The notes below the pieces were generated by a model. That model saw nothing but the letters and a program-made list of their open reading frames with translations, was not told where the DNA came from and made no database searches. Below are positions 42,993-51,545 of a DNA stretch of 64,000 bases, one piece after another. The DNA comes from Delta-02 sp964513565. Lineage in GTDB: Bacteria > Desulfobacterota > Syntrophorhabdia > Syntrophorhabdales > Syntrophorhabdaceae. The stretch lies in the NCBI GenBank assembly GCA_964513565.1, contig CAZENE010000014.1, positions 1 to 64,000 of the forward strand. The letters are read 5' to 3'. Made by a program: the position numbers and the translations under genes. Numbering within the stretch: the stretch's first letter is position 1; the number at the start of each line of letters is the position of its first letter.

Positions 42993-44354
42993 ATGCGACC
43001 CGGCATGGTGAGATCTATCGGTTTCTGGTTTTTGGTCCTTCTGCTCTTCGCGGCATCTCCCCTGGCGTCATCGCTCGCAGAGGAAACACCGGACAAGATC
43101 AATGAGAAGGGCCGTAACCTTGCCCGGTCAGGAGACTGTACCGCAGCGATTCTGGAATTCTCGCGCGCCATAGAGATAAATCCGGGTTTCGTCGATGCTT
43201 GGTATAACAGGGGCCACTGCCAGGCAGAGCTCGGCCGGTACCTGGAGGCGATAGAGGATTATACCCGTGTGATTGAACTCGATCCTTCGGACGCCCTGAG
43301 TTATAACAACAGGGGCCACGCGTATTACAGCCTGGAAGATTATGGCCGGGCGATCGCGGATTACGGCAAGGCTATAGAGTTAAAGCCCGACCTCCCCACC
43401 GCATACAGCAACAGGGGGCTGGCCTACGACTTTACCTCCAAACCGGAGCTTGCCATTCGTGACTATAATAAGGCGCTCGAGCTCGATCCCTCGTACGCAA
43501 CCGCTTATAACAACCGCGGCTACCATTACGATACCCTCGGCCGGTACGACAACGCTGTTGCCGACTTCGACAAGGCTATTGCCCTCAATCCGTTGTACGC
43601 GACCGCTTTCTACAACAGGGGCTACACCTATCATAACATGGGCAGATTCGGCCAGGCCATCAAGGACTATACAAGCGCAATAGCAATCAATCCGAAGTAT
43701 GCGGCCGCATATTTCAGGCGGGGCGTCACGCAGAATGTCCTAGGGGACCTGGATTCTGCGATCGCGAACTATACCCGGGCGATCGAGATCGAACCGTCAT
43801 TCGCAATGGCGCTTACCTACCGCGGTCTCGCTTATGACAGCTTGGGAAAATATGACGAGGCGATCAAAGACCAGGAACGGGCTATCGCGGCAAACCCGAA
43901 ACTTGCACAGTCATACAACAACCGGGGATTTACGCATTTCAACATGGGCAACTACCGGCAAGCAATAACCGATTATACGAAGGCGATCGAAATAAGGCCG
44001 GATTACGCCGTCGCGTACAGCAACCGGGGTTACGCACACGATAAACTGGGATATTACCCGCTTGCGCTCGAGGACTATGAAAAGGCTATCGAGCTCGACC
44101 CCCGTTATGCCACCGCCTACAACAACCGGGGATTTACGCATTTCAACATGGGCAACTACCGGCAAGCAATAACCGATTATACGAAGGCGATCGAAATAAG
44201 GCCGGCATATTCACTTGCCTTTTACAACCGCGCGGTCGCACATTCCAAGCTGGACAAGATGGATGAAGCCATCGCCGACCTCAAAGAAGCAGCCCGCCTG
44301 GGGGATAAGGACGCGGAAGACGCGCTTAAACAGCTCGGAATTAAAAGACCGTAA
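42993..44354 (+). CDS. Exported TPR-repeat protein
   Basis: 453 residues. Signal peptide 1-29 (hydrophobic FWFLVLLLFAAS, then SSLA). The mature protein is almost entirely tetratricopeptide repeats, about 12 units of 34 residues, each with AIxDYxKAIELxPxYAxAYxN-type spacing and a frequent YNNRG. It would act as a periplasmic scaffold for protein complexes. The units GFTHFNMGNYRQAITDYTKA occur twice, and the DNA there is an exact 88-bp repeat (43914 and 44118), indicating recent duplication of two units. Ribosome site GGAGAGG. No enzymatic domain. Confidence 0.9.
   Translation: MRPGMVRSIGFWFLVLLLFAASPLASSLAEETPDKINEKGRNLARSGDCTAAILEFSRAIEINPGFVDAWYNRGHCQAELGRYLEAIEDYTRVIELDPSDALSYNNRGHAYYSLEDYGRAIADYGKAIELKPDLPTAYSNRGLAYDFTSKPELAIRDYNKALELDPSYATAYNNRGYHYDTLGRYDNAVADFDKAIALNPLYATAFYNRGYTYHNMGRFGQAIKDYTSAIAINPKYAAAYFRRGVTQNVLGDLDSAIANYTRAIEIEPSFAMALTYRGLAYDSLGKYDEAIKDQERAIAANPKLAQSYNNRGFTHFNMGNYRQAITDYTKAIEIRPDYAVAYSNRGYAHDKLGYYPLALEDYEKAIELDPRYATAYNNRGFTHFNMGNYRQAITDYTKAIEIRPAYSLAFYNRAVAHSKLDKMDEAIADLKEAARLGDKDAEDALKQLGIKRP
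43914..44205. repeat. Exact 88-bp direct repeat inside the TPR gene
   Basis: Bases 43914-44001 and 44118-44205 are identical, 204 bases apart, which is two 34-residue TPR units. The in-frame spacing shows that a two-unit block was duplicated or converted recently and could expand or contract. Confidence 0.9.
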
Positions 44355-44362
44355 AGCGTGAA

Positions 44363-44475
44363 TGTAAAACGTGAATAGTTGATAAATAATTCTAAAAAGG
44401 GAATAAAGTATTTTTTATCACTTACGATTCAGGATTCACGGCCTCTACGGCTTCTACAATTTACGCTTTACGATG
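44363..44475. repeat. Imperfect inverted repeat of GTAAAACG/TTTACG type
   Basis: Between convergent genes: GTAAAGCGTGAATGTAAAAC with CGTGAATAG near 44352-44385, and TCACTTACGATTCAGGATTC and ACAATTTACGCTTTACGAT at 44420-44473, are imperfect reverse complements. It probably folds as a bidirectional terminator for the TPR gene and the GGDEF gene. It shares the CGTAAA/TTTACG theme with the perfect repeat at 49391-49520. Confidence 0.5.
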
Positions 44476-44481
44476 CTTGCT

Positions 44482-45402
44482 TTACGGCTCGGTTATCACT
44501 TTGTTCCGTCCGGTTTTTTTTGCGGTGTACATGAGAGAGTCAGCGCGCTTGATGATACCATGCGCAGAATCTTTTTTTCGGGCCAGTGTGGCCCCGATCG
44601 ATATCGTTATATAGGTATCGTCGCCCTCGACCGGGATTGTGGACCTCTCCACGAGTATCCGCAGTTTTTCTGCGACGTGAGACAGTTTTTCCCCGTCGAC
44701 ATTCGTGACAAAAGCGACAAATTCCTCTCCTCCCCAACGGCTCACAACATCGGATGAACGCAATCCGTTATTGATCGTTGCCGCCACCAGGCGTAGCACT
44801 TTGTCTCCGACCTCATGGCCGTAGGTATCGTTCACATCCTTGAATTTATCGATATCGATAAAAAGTACCCCGAAAGTCCATCCATAGCGCTTCATCTCTC
44901 TGAGTTTATTTGTCAGGCTCATTTCCCCGTACCTTCTGTTTCCCAATCTCGTCAAGGGATCAAGAAGGGCCATTCGCTCAAGTTCGCGGAGCTTGCGTGT
45001 CAGGTCCTGGCTGGAATAATTATCGCTGAAGATCTCAGCCGCCCCCACCACCATCCCCTCCTTGTCACGTATGGGCGCCACCCTGACATTAACGGGAACC
45101 TGGTGGCCTTCCCGATGGTGAAAGAACAGATCCGCTTCCTTCATTTTTTCTTCCCGCATAGCGCTTTGAATAAGGCACTGATTATCGCATAGAGTATTGC
45201 CGTCAATATCGATATGCATAAGGACATTATCCCAGCAATATTTTCCTACAACATCGGACCGGCTATATCCGGTCATTTTTTCGGCTGCTTCGTTCCAGTA
45301 GATTATCTTACGGTCTTTGTCAACGATATAGACCCCCTCAAAGAGGCTGTCGAGGAGCGTATGATAAAAAGAATCGGTCAGGTAACTCCGAGCCCGGTGC
45401 AT
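44482..45402 (-). CDS. PAS-GGDEF diguanylate cyclase
   Basis: 306 residues: PAS domain (about 10-130, with FEGVYIVDKDRKIIYWNEAA and a CWDNVLMHID stretch) and GGDEF domain (about 145-305) with DPLTRLGNRR, FIDIDKFKDVNDTYGHEVGD and active-site GGEEF. An RSSD motif five residues before GGEEF matches the RxxD inhibitory site, so product feedback is expected. The ATG at 45402 lies just after the tldD stop with GAGG upstream; longer starts only overlap tldD. The PAS contains several Cys (CWDN, CDNQC), which might sense redox or metal. Confidence 0.92.
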   Translation of the reverse strand: MHRARSYLTDSFYHTLLDSLFEGVYIVDKDRKIIYWNEAAEKMTGYSRSDVVGKYCWDNVLMHIDIDGNTLCDNQCLIQSAMREEKMKEADLFFHHREGHQVPVNVRVAPIRDKEGMVVGAAEIFSDNYSSQDLTRKLRELERMALLDPLTRLGNRRYGEMSLTNKLREMKRYGWTFGVLFIDIDKFKDVNDTYGHEVGDKVLRLVAATINNGLRSSDVVSRWGGEEFVAFVTNVDGEKLSHVAEKLRILVERSTIPVEGDDTYITISIGATLARKKDSAHGIIKRADSLMYTAKKTGRNKVITEP

Positions 45403-45403
45403 A

Positions 45404-46783
45404 TTATCCGCCTCGACCTCCCACGATAATGCCGGGTATGCGCAGCGTAGGCTGCGCATCGGCAACAGGAACACCCTGCCCGTCCTTTCCGCACGTGCCG
45501 ATCCCGAACCCAAGGTCGCTGCCCACCATGTCGATGTCCTTGAGTACTTTCAGACCGCTTCCCATCATCGTCGCATTTTTTATCATCGGGCCGATAGCGC
45601 CTTTTTCGATGATATATCCCTCGGATATCTCGAACACGAAATCTCCCCGCACGGTATCGACCTGTCCCCCGCCCATCTTCACCACAAAAACTCCATCGTC
45701 AACAGACGCAAGGATCTCCCCGGGATCATGTTTTCCCGGTACGATCATCGTATTGCTCATGCGGGGTATCGGCCTATGCCGGTATGATTCCCGCCTGCCG
45801 TTCCCGGTTGGGGGCATGGAGTGCTTCATAGCATGGAACCGGTCGAAAAGATAATTTTTGAGAACACCGTTTTCGACAAGGACCGTTCGCTGGGAGGACG
45901 TTCCCTCGTCATCGAAGGCATAGGTGCCGCGCATGTGAGGAATAGTCGCATCGTCGACGACGCTTATCAGGGGAGACGCGATCTCCTGCCCGAGAAGCCC
46001 TTTATAACAGGACAGGCCTTCCATTGCGAGGTCCGCTTCGAGCCCGTGGCCTATCGCCTCGTGGATCATTGTCCCGCCGGCTTCCGATGCGAGAACGACT
46101 GTTTTCATCCCGCTTGGCGCTTCACGTGCGGCAAGCAGGCCCGATAAGCGCCTGACCGTTTTTTCCGCCAGCGATCCCATGAGGTCGTCCGTGAAATATT
46201 CAAATCCGTAGAAACCGCCTGCAGCCTCGTAAGACGTCTGCATCTCGGAACCGTCGCGACCTACGAGGAGGACCGTAAAAACAACCTGCATACGGCTGTC
46301 ATGCTTCGATCCTCCGTCAGTAGTCGCGATAGCGACATTCTGGCGTGTATCACGATACATAATACGGACCTGCACGATCTTGGGCTCCATCGAACGGACA
46401 GTCGCCTCAAAATTTTTTACCAGCGCAAGCTTATCCCGGAGATCGACCCCGCCGGGGTCCCGGGAGATGGAAAAGGGATACGCGGCATGGCGGACATCGT
46501 CAACAATGTCGCTTTCTCCGCCCTTCTTCTCGGGAGTATATGCTGATAATTTCCGTGCAAGCGACACGAGATGGGCCTCATCAAATGAATTCGTCGATGC
46601 GTAGTAGATTTTCCAGGGGTTGATAACCCTGAGCCCTACGCCTGAATCTTCGCATTGCTCGAGTTTCTCGACCTTGCCTGATTCCAGTTGGATGAAGGTG
46701 TAATTCCGCCTGTCAACATAAATGTCGGCATATGTTCCAGAACGCTCCATAAGCGTTTCGAGTACTCTTTTTTCATTGAACAT
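45404..46783 (-). CDS. tldD: TldD-family metalloprotease
   Basis: 459 residues. TldD/PmbA family; the Zn-site motif HEAIGHGLEAD (HExxxH) is intact. Other family parts are GGxxxxxx-type AGGTMIHEAIG, RMSNTMIVPGKHD and GGGQVDTVRGDF. TldD normally works with TldE in peptide maturation or degradation; no TldE gene is in this window. The start ATG at 46783 overlaps the small gene upstream by 11 bases, and the GGDEF gene follows after one base. Confidence 0.93.
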   Translation of the reverse strand: MFNEKRVLETLMERSGTYADIYVDRRNYTFIQLESGKVEKLEQCEDSGVGLRVINPWKIYYASTNSFDEAHLVSLARKLSAYTPEKKGGESDIVDDVRHAAYPFSISRDPGGVDLRDKLALVKNFEATVRSMEPKIVQVRIMYRDTRQNVAIATTDGGSKHDSRMQVVFTVLLVGRDGSEMQTSYEAAGGFYGFEYFTDDLMGSLAEKTVRRLSGLLAAREAPSGMKTVVLASEAGGTMIHEAIGHGLEADLAMEGLSCYKGLLGQEIASPLISVVDDATIPHMRGTYAFDDEGTSSQRTVLVENGVLKNYLFDRFHAMKHSMPPTGNGRRESYRHRPIPRMSNTMIVPGKHDPGEILASVDDGVFVVKMGGGQVDTVRGDFVFEISEGYIIEKGAIGPMIKNATMMGSGLKVLKDIDMVGSDLGFGIGTCGKDGQGVPVADAQPTLRIPGIIVGGRGG

Positions 46784-47030
46784 CGGGGGCCTCCCTGAAT
46801 TCTATTCCATATTGTCGCATATCTGCTATGATGCCCTGAACATCATTTTCGAAAGATGCCGGATAAATAAGCTCTATCAGACCCCTGTTCCCGTCGAGCA
46901 CGGAAAAAATGGCGACATCTTCATATGATTCCAAAACTGCCTTGAAAAACCCGATAAAGCTGCGGTCGATGAAGTATTTTCTCGTCCTCTCTTCAAGTAA
47001 GCCCTTGTTCTCGTGCAATTCTTCGCTCAT
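46773..47030 (-). CDS. Small DUF4911-like protein
   Basis: 85 residues, with RKYFIDRSFIGFFKAVLESY followed by EDVAIFSVLDGNRGLIELIY and an acidic end. The pattern (helix, then two strands with the phrase ES/AYE.VA.. and a later PxxxxDV) fits DUF4911, seen next to tldD and dehydratase-like genes in related bacteria; this is from memory and unverified. It overlaps the gene upstream by 4 bases and tldD by 11. Function unknown. Confidence 0.7.
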   Translation of the reverse strand: MSEELHENKGLLEERTRKYFIDRSFIGFFKAVLESYEDVAIFSVLDGNRGLIELIYPASFENDVQGIIADMRQYGIEFREAPDVQ

Positions 47031-48028
47031 TCCTGCCTTCCTTCGAGCATTTCGACGAATGCTTCGATCCGCATCTTCGTCCGTGAATCGAGGGCTTTAG
47101 GTAGATCCCCTTCAAGCGTCAGAATGGGGACGGGTATTGTCTCCCGCAGGATCACATCTTCTATCGCTCTGAAGCAAAAAGCCTGAACATAATGAATGAT
47201 CCCCTTTATGCCCCGCCGCTCTATTTCATTGCATATGTCGTCAAGTCGGGCGAATATTCCATAAGGATACGTATAGAGAAGGTATCGTTCCACAATATCG
47301 CACGTGGTGCAGGGTAGAGAAAATTGACGCTGGGTCTCATTATATACGACATATCCCCCAACATTTTCGATGAATTCGTAAAGCCCGGTCAGGATCGGCG
47401 GAACACCGATATATCCAAGGGGTATTCCATCTTTCCTTTCCCTCTTCCGCGCCTCTGCTATAAATTTACCCGCCTCTTCAGAGTATTCCGCTATGTTGCC
47501 GAGCATATCCGAAGACCGGACAAGCCAGAGATGGTTCTCGCCGCCCGTCACGTTCCTCTCACTCCAAGTCATTGTGTCTATCTCTGAGAGCCTGGACCGA
47601 GCAAACTCGATCTGCCTTTCAACCTCAACGATGGATTCCCGGTCTGCACCGAGTTCTTTTTTCAGTTTTTCAATCTCGCGCGACAGGACCTTGCCGTCAC
47701 GATCGTACGGAAAGGAGAAAGGGATCGTGCGCATGCCCCTGTAACGGAGGATCTCTGCCAATGCCTGCGTATTGCTGCAGTCTCCCTCCATTACTGTAAT
47801 AACGCCGGCCATATCATGTTCCATGATGACGCCGTAAATGCCCTTGATCCAGTTACACATGCTCCTGGGAAAACCATCACGTTCAGCGCGGTCAATAAAG
47901 TGTTGAGGATCGGGATCCGTCACAAAAATATTATTAAGGTCGCATGGTTCATATCCCGCGGCGAAAATAAGTTCGACAGGGACAGTTGTTGTGAACCCGA
48001 TCGTCCCTTTTCCAGTTTTTGTTTTCAT
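47027..48028 (-). CDS. 2-hydroxyacyl-CoA dehydratase-like (HgdB/BcrC) protein
   Basis: 333 residues. Landmarks of the D-component family: TTVPVELIFAAGYEPCDLNN, SMCNWIKGIYG, VMEGDCSNTQALAEILRYRG, YIGVPPILTGLYEFIENVGG, LPCTTCDIVERYLLYTYP. Cysteines in SMCN, GDCSN and CTTCD could ligate a [4Fe-4S] cluster. Only one subunit is present, with no activator ATPase (HgdC) beside it, so it may be a stand-alone reductase-like member rather than a true dehydratase. I use the ATG at 48028, where homology begins; upstream codons to 48148 lack support. Coupled to the small gene downstream by ATGA. Confidence 0.82.
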   Translation of the reverse strand: MKTKTGKGTIGFTTTVPVELIFAAGYEPCDLNNIFVTDPDPQHFIDRAERDGFPRSMCNWIKGIYGVIMEHDMAGVITVMEGDCSNTQALAEILRYRGMRTIPFSFPYDRDGKVLSREIEKLKKELGADRESIVEVERQIEFARSRLSEIDTMTWSERNVTGGENHLWLVRSSDMLGNIAEYSEEAGKFIAEARKRERKDGIPLGYIGVPPILTGLYEFIENVGGYVVYNETQRQFSLPCTTCDIVERYLLYTYPYGIFARLDDICNEIERRGIKGIIHYVQAFCFRAIEDVILRETIPVPILTLEGDLPKALDSRTKMRIEAFVEMLEGRQE

Positions 48029-48204
48029 AGATTTTAAGATAATACGTTTTCCTGCAATCTTGCAACCTTGGAAATTCACATGAACTCGCCGGGTCCTTCC
48101 TGCCGCCTCCATTGAAAAGCCCTTCGATCCCGGCTCAAGAAATTGCATCGCAAAGAGGGGAAGAATTCCCGGGCCCCCGGGCCTTCGCCGGGGTATCGTA
48201 CACT

Positions 48205-49377
48205 CTAGGTCCCGGGTGACGATGTCGGGGCGGAAACAGGCTTTCGCCGGGACAGTGAGGTTTTTGCGAGATTTTTGTCGTGGTATCGCGCGTCATGGGT
48301 AACTTTTTTCCCGGTGGCAATGCAAGGAGGCACACCGGGCATGCTTTTTGCGCCCGCGCCCGACGATTCGGTTCGAAGTATGATAAGCCCGACATGCCTG
48401 CCGCGATATATATCTATCTCGAAATGCATGTTGTTCCAGAGAAAACAAATTCGCTCTTTTGCAAGGACCTGTGTTTTTTGATCTTGAAGGCGCATCAGAT
48501 TGCAATATTCCTGTTCGGGTATCAACTCTTCTTCCTCGATAGACCGGTTATCTCCCACGATCCTCGTCCGGGCCAAAAAATAAAAATTGAGCCCGTCCTG
48601 ACCGCGCCTGCGAATACGTATCTGTGTCCTCTTGTCTTTTGTCTTCAGGTAGATCTGCTGTATGTCGAGTCTTTGATGGGACGGAAGGCCCGTCATATCG
48701 ATATGCCTCACAAGGTATTTCTCCTGTATCGGAGAAACATCGGGAATGCCGATGATAGCCGCGATCGCGGAGAAGGTCCGGCGTATCTTGCCCTCAAAAT
48801 CCGTGCTGTTATCGATTATCTTGAAACGCGGATGACCAAGCCAGCTTTCCTGGGTCCTCAGGTCGATGCGGAGGGCCTCTTCCGGGGTCTCGAGGCGCGC
48901 CGAGTTGTTCTCGCCCGTGTAATACTCGAGCGCCCCATCGGCCGCGGTAACGAGGTGGATGATCCCGTCGTACCGGTGACGGATGGCGGCACGGGTCATG
49001 CCTTTCTTTTTCAGGATCTGATTGAAGACATCGTCCGTCAGAAATGCGCGGACGTCCATAATACCCCTGTCAAGCAGGATGACCTTCCGGCGCTCGGGGA
49101 ATATCCGCGACACTGCCTCCTTATACGTATCTTCGAACGAGACCTGCATGTCAAATATCGCCTCTTCGAACAGAACGATCTGCCCCGGCTTGTCCATTTT
49201 ACGGCGGTCGATGCCGTTGCCTGTGATGAGTGTCGCCGTTTCCGGAACGACAAAAACCATGAAACCATGGTCCGAAAGCTTCTCCGTGAGGTATGCAAGT
49301 GACGAGCTCTTGCCAGAGCACGGCCCCCCCGTAAGGACGATCATAGAAACAGGGTTAAGAAGGCGGGAGTCAGGCAT
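48205..49377 (-). CDS. P-loop ATPase fused to CYTH triphosphate-binding domain
   Basis: 390 residues. N-terminal AAA_28-like nucleotide kinase/ATPase (about 10-185) with VLTGGPCSGKSSSLAYLTEK and VILLDRGIMDVRAFL, and a C-terminal CYTH-type domain (about 215-370) with basic/acidic barrel strands (TQIRIRRRGQDGLNFYFLAR, RSIEEEELIP, HFEIDIYRGRHVGLIILRTE). CYTH proteins bind triphosphates or inorganic polyphosphate. The two-domain fusion recurs in bacteria and eukaryotes but is poorly characterised. The usual ExExK opening is only partly kept (IQEKYLV). Start ATG at 49377. It is flanked by a 28-bp inverted repeat upstream. Confidence 0.85.
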   Translation of the reverse strand: MPDSRLLNPVSMIVLTGGPCSGKSSSLAYLTEKLSDHGFMVFVVPETATLITGNGIDRRKMDKPGQIVLFEEAIFDMQVSFEDTYKEAVSRIFPERRKVILLDRGIMDVRAFLTDDVFNQILKKKGMTRAAIRHRYDGIIHLVTAADGALEYYTGENNSARLETPEEALRIDLRTQESWLGHPRFKIIDNSTDFEGKIRRTFSAIAAIIGIPDVSPIQEKYLVRHIDMTGLPSHQRLDIQQIYLKTKDKRTQIRIRRRGQDGLNFYFLARTRIVGDNRSIEEEELIPEQEYCNLMRLQDQKTQVLAKERICFLWNNMHFEIDIYRGRHVGLIILRTESSGAGAKSMPGVPPCIATGKKVTHDARYHDKNLAKTSLSRRKPVSAPTSSPGT

Positions 49378-49390
49378 GAGAACCTCGTGA

Positions 49391-49520
49391 ATCGTAAGAC
49401 GTAAATCGTAAAACGTAAGATTTTTTATAAATATAGAGCATAGCGTAAATCCAATCGTCCATCCGGCTACGTTTTGCCGAAATCTTCACATTTTACGTTT
49501 TACGATTTACGTCTTACGAT
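49391..49520. repeat. Perfect 28-bp inverted repeat, 74-base spacer
   Basis: Arms 49391-49418 and 49493-49520 are exact reverse complements; each contains TCGTAAGACGTAAATCGTAA and its complement. The arms themselves are made of repeated CGTAA units. They lie between thiH and the CYTH gene, both on the minus strand, so a terminator or an attenuator-like stem is possible. The similar repeat at 44363-44475 suggests a dispersed family. Confidence 0.85.
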
Positions 49521-49524
49521 CTGT

Positions 49525-50577
49525 TCAGCTATTCACAATATTCCGCCAGTCCGTCACGACCGGATCGAAACCTTTCGCTACGAGCATTGCTTTTACTTCA
49601 TCGAAGCTCCGCGGATCGAATACCTGGAACTGGCCGTCATCATAGTCCGACCTTTCGACGTATCCTCCGACCCGGGTCGAGGAACCTGCCGACATCTTTG
49701 TGACACCGAATTCGATTATGCGGTCTCGAAAAGCAGGCATTTCCCTCGTCGAGATGCTAATGCCGGCCCGGGGGAAAAACAGCCTCGCGGTGCACATTAT
49801 CTTCAGCATTTCCTTATCCGAGACTTCGAGATAATGATGCTCGTCATCCGCAACACGCCGCAAACGCGGAAAAGCAAGACCGAACTCAACGCCCGGATAT
49901 TTCCTTTCCAGGTGCCTGACATGCTCGAAAAGCGCAATAATGTCCTGCCTCCAATCGGTAAGACCGAGGAGGACACCCATAGATATGTGCCGCATCCCTG
50001 ACCGCGCTATGCGGTCCGGCGCCTCGATACGATAATCGTATACCTTCTTGGGGCCGGCCAGATGGAGTTCATCATAGCGTGCGCGGTTGTATGTTTCCTG
50101 GTACACCGTTACCCCGTCAACGCCTGCCAGGTAGAGTTCCCGATATTCATGCTCATCGAGCGGGTAGACTTCGATCGCCACATAAGGAAAATATCGGGAA
50201 GCAATGATGCAGGCATCCCGTATATATTGCGGCGGGGAGTGAAAACGCGATTCACCGGTCAGAATAAGACAGCTGCGTATCCCGGTCGCAGCAAGCGCGG
50301 CGCATTCCCTGTCTACGTCTTCCAACGAAAGCTTGCTTCGGGGAATGATCTCCGAAGATGCGTGAAAACCGCAGTAGACACATTCATTCTGGCAGTAATT
50401 GGATATATAAAGAGGGGCATAAAGGCTGATAGTCCGACCGAACTGGCGACGGGTCAGTTCGCGCGCCGCATGCGCCATTTCCTCGAGCAGTTCCCTGTCG
50501 TCGCACGAGAAGATACGGCGAACATCATTTATCGTTAAATGCTCGAGATCGATTCCGGAAAGACCCTTATTCATCAT
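49525..50577 (-). CDS. thiH: 2-iminoacetate synthase ThiH
   Basis: About 350 residues. Radical-SAM enzyme that cleaves tyrosine to dehydroglycine for the thiazole of thiamin. The [4Fe-4S] motif is CQNECVYCGF (CxxxCxxC); other ThiH parts are LILTGESRFHSPPQYI, YQETYNRARYDELHLAGPKK, MGVLLGLTDWRQD and GLAFPRLRRVADD. I start at the ATG at 50577, overlapping the thiG stop by 11 bases; the frame is open to 50676. It is the last gene of thiESGH, the anaerobic thiazole route (ThiH rather than ThiO). Confidence 0.95.
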   Translation of the reverse strand: MMNKGLSGIDLEHLTINDVRRIFSCDDRELLEEMAHAARELTRRQFGRTISLYAPLYISNYCQNECVYCGFHASSEIIPRSKLSLEDVDRECAALAATGIRSCLILTGESRFHSPPQYIRDACIIASRYFPYVAIEVYPLDEHEYRELYLAGVDGVTVYQETYNRARYDELHLAGPKKVYDYRIEAPDRIARSGMRHISMGVLLGLTDWRQDIIALFEHVRHLERKYPGVEFGLAFPRLRRVADDEHHYLEVSDKEMLKIMCTARLFFPRAGISISTREMPAFRDRIIEFGVTKMSAGSSTRVGGYVERSDYDDGQFQVFDPRSFDEVKAMLVAKGFDPVVTDWRNIVNS

Positions 50578-51343
50578 AGAGGAACCCCGTAAGTGGTGAC
50601 GATGCGCGCGCCGTTGTCCTTTCCTGACCCATTTTTGCGAGATACGCCATTCTTCCAGCCTCGACACCCCGCGCAAATGCCGCAGCCATTAAAGGCGGGT
50701 TCTCGGCATCGGCGACCGCTGTATTTGCGAGCACCGCGTCCGCCCCTATCTCCATTGCCTCAGCGGCATGCGAAGGCCTTCCTATCCCCGCATCGACGAC
50801 AACGGGCACCTCGGTGATCTCTTCTATCAGAACTTCGATAAGCGCCCGCATTCTCAGACCCTGATTAGAACCGATAAGGGATCCCAGCGGCATGACAGCA
50901 GCCGCCCCGGCATCAACAAGGGCCCTCGCCGCGTACAGGTCCGGGCTCATATAAGGCAGCACGATGAAACCCTCGGCGGATAATATCTTCGTAGCCTTTA
51001 TAGTTTCCTGGTTGTCGGGCAGCAGATAACGGCTGTCATTGATAACCTCGATCTTGATCCAGTCGCCGTATCCGGCCTCTTTTGCAATGCGGGCTATCCG
51101 GACAGCCTCTTCGGAATTTCGCGCGCCTGACGTATTCACCATAATCGTGGTTTTCTCAGGTATAAACGAAAGAATGTTCTCGTCCGATTCCTCGAGGTCG
51201 ATCCTGCGCAGCGCGACGGTAACGAGCTCGGACCCCGAACTCATTATAGCCTCTTTCATGGCCGCTTTATTTCCGAATTTTCCGGTGCCGAGAAAGAAAC
51301 GGCTTTTGAATTCCCTGCCGGCGATTAATAATTTGTCATCCAT
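50567..51343 (-). CDS. thiG: Thiazole synthase ThiG
   Basis: 258 residues, TIM barrel. It condenses dehydroglycine, DXP and ThiS-thiocarboxylate into the thiazole. Landmarks: FKSRFFLGTGKF, WIKIEVINDSRYLLPD (Schiff-base Lys in IKIEVI), VLPYMSPDLYAAR, MPLGSLIGSNQGLR, VVDAGIGRPSHAAEAMEIGA, and VLANTAVADAENP. The ATG at 51343 follows GGGGAGG and comes directly after the thiS stop. Confidence 0.95.
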   Translation of the reverse strand: MDDKLLIAGREFKSRFFLGTGKFGNKAAMKEAIMSSGSELVTVALRRIDLEESDENILSFIPEKTTIMVNTSGARNSEEAVRIARIAKEAGYGDWIKIEVINDSRYLLPDNQETIKATKILSAEGFIVLPYMSPDLYAARALVDAGAAAVMPLGSLIGSNQGLRMRALIEVLIEEITEVPVVVDAGIGRPSHAAEAMEIGADAVLANTAVADAENPPLMAAAFARGVEAGRMAYLAKMGQERTTARASSPLTGFLYDE

Positions 51344-51344
51344 T

Positions 51345-51545
51345 TCAACCTCCCCCCACAAAGGACACCATTTCAACGCGGTCTCCTTCGGTGAGGACCG
51401 TCAAAGGCCACTTATCGTTTTTTACAACATCATTATTGAGGACAAGGATCACCCGCCGGGGGTCCGCCTTGCCTGAATAGACAAGCCGGTTAAGGTCCAT
51501 GCCTTCCGGAATATCCAGTGACCTGCCGTTAAACGTGATTTTCAT
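51345..51545 (-). CDS. thiS: Sulfur carrier protein ThiS
   Basis: 66-residue beta-grasp protein, begins MKITFNGRSLDIPEGMDLN and ends VSFVGGG. The C-terminal GG becomes the thiocarboxylate sulfur donor for ThiG. The start at 51545 overlaps thiE by 4 bases; the frame extends to 51593 but the conserved fold begins here. No ThiF adenylyltransferase lies in the cluster, so activation must come from elsewhere. Confidence 0.93.
   Translation of the reverse strand: MKITFNGRSLDIPEGMDLNRLVYSGKADPRRVILVLNNDVVKNDKWPLTVLTEGDRVEMVSFVGGG

Noticed and set aside
48280..49302. 340-codon plus frame opposite the AAA-CYTH gene
   Set aside because: Antisense of a well-supported two-domain protein; no independent evidence.
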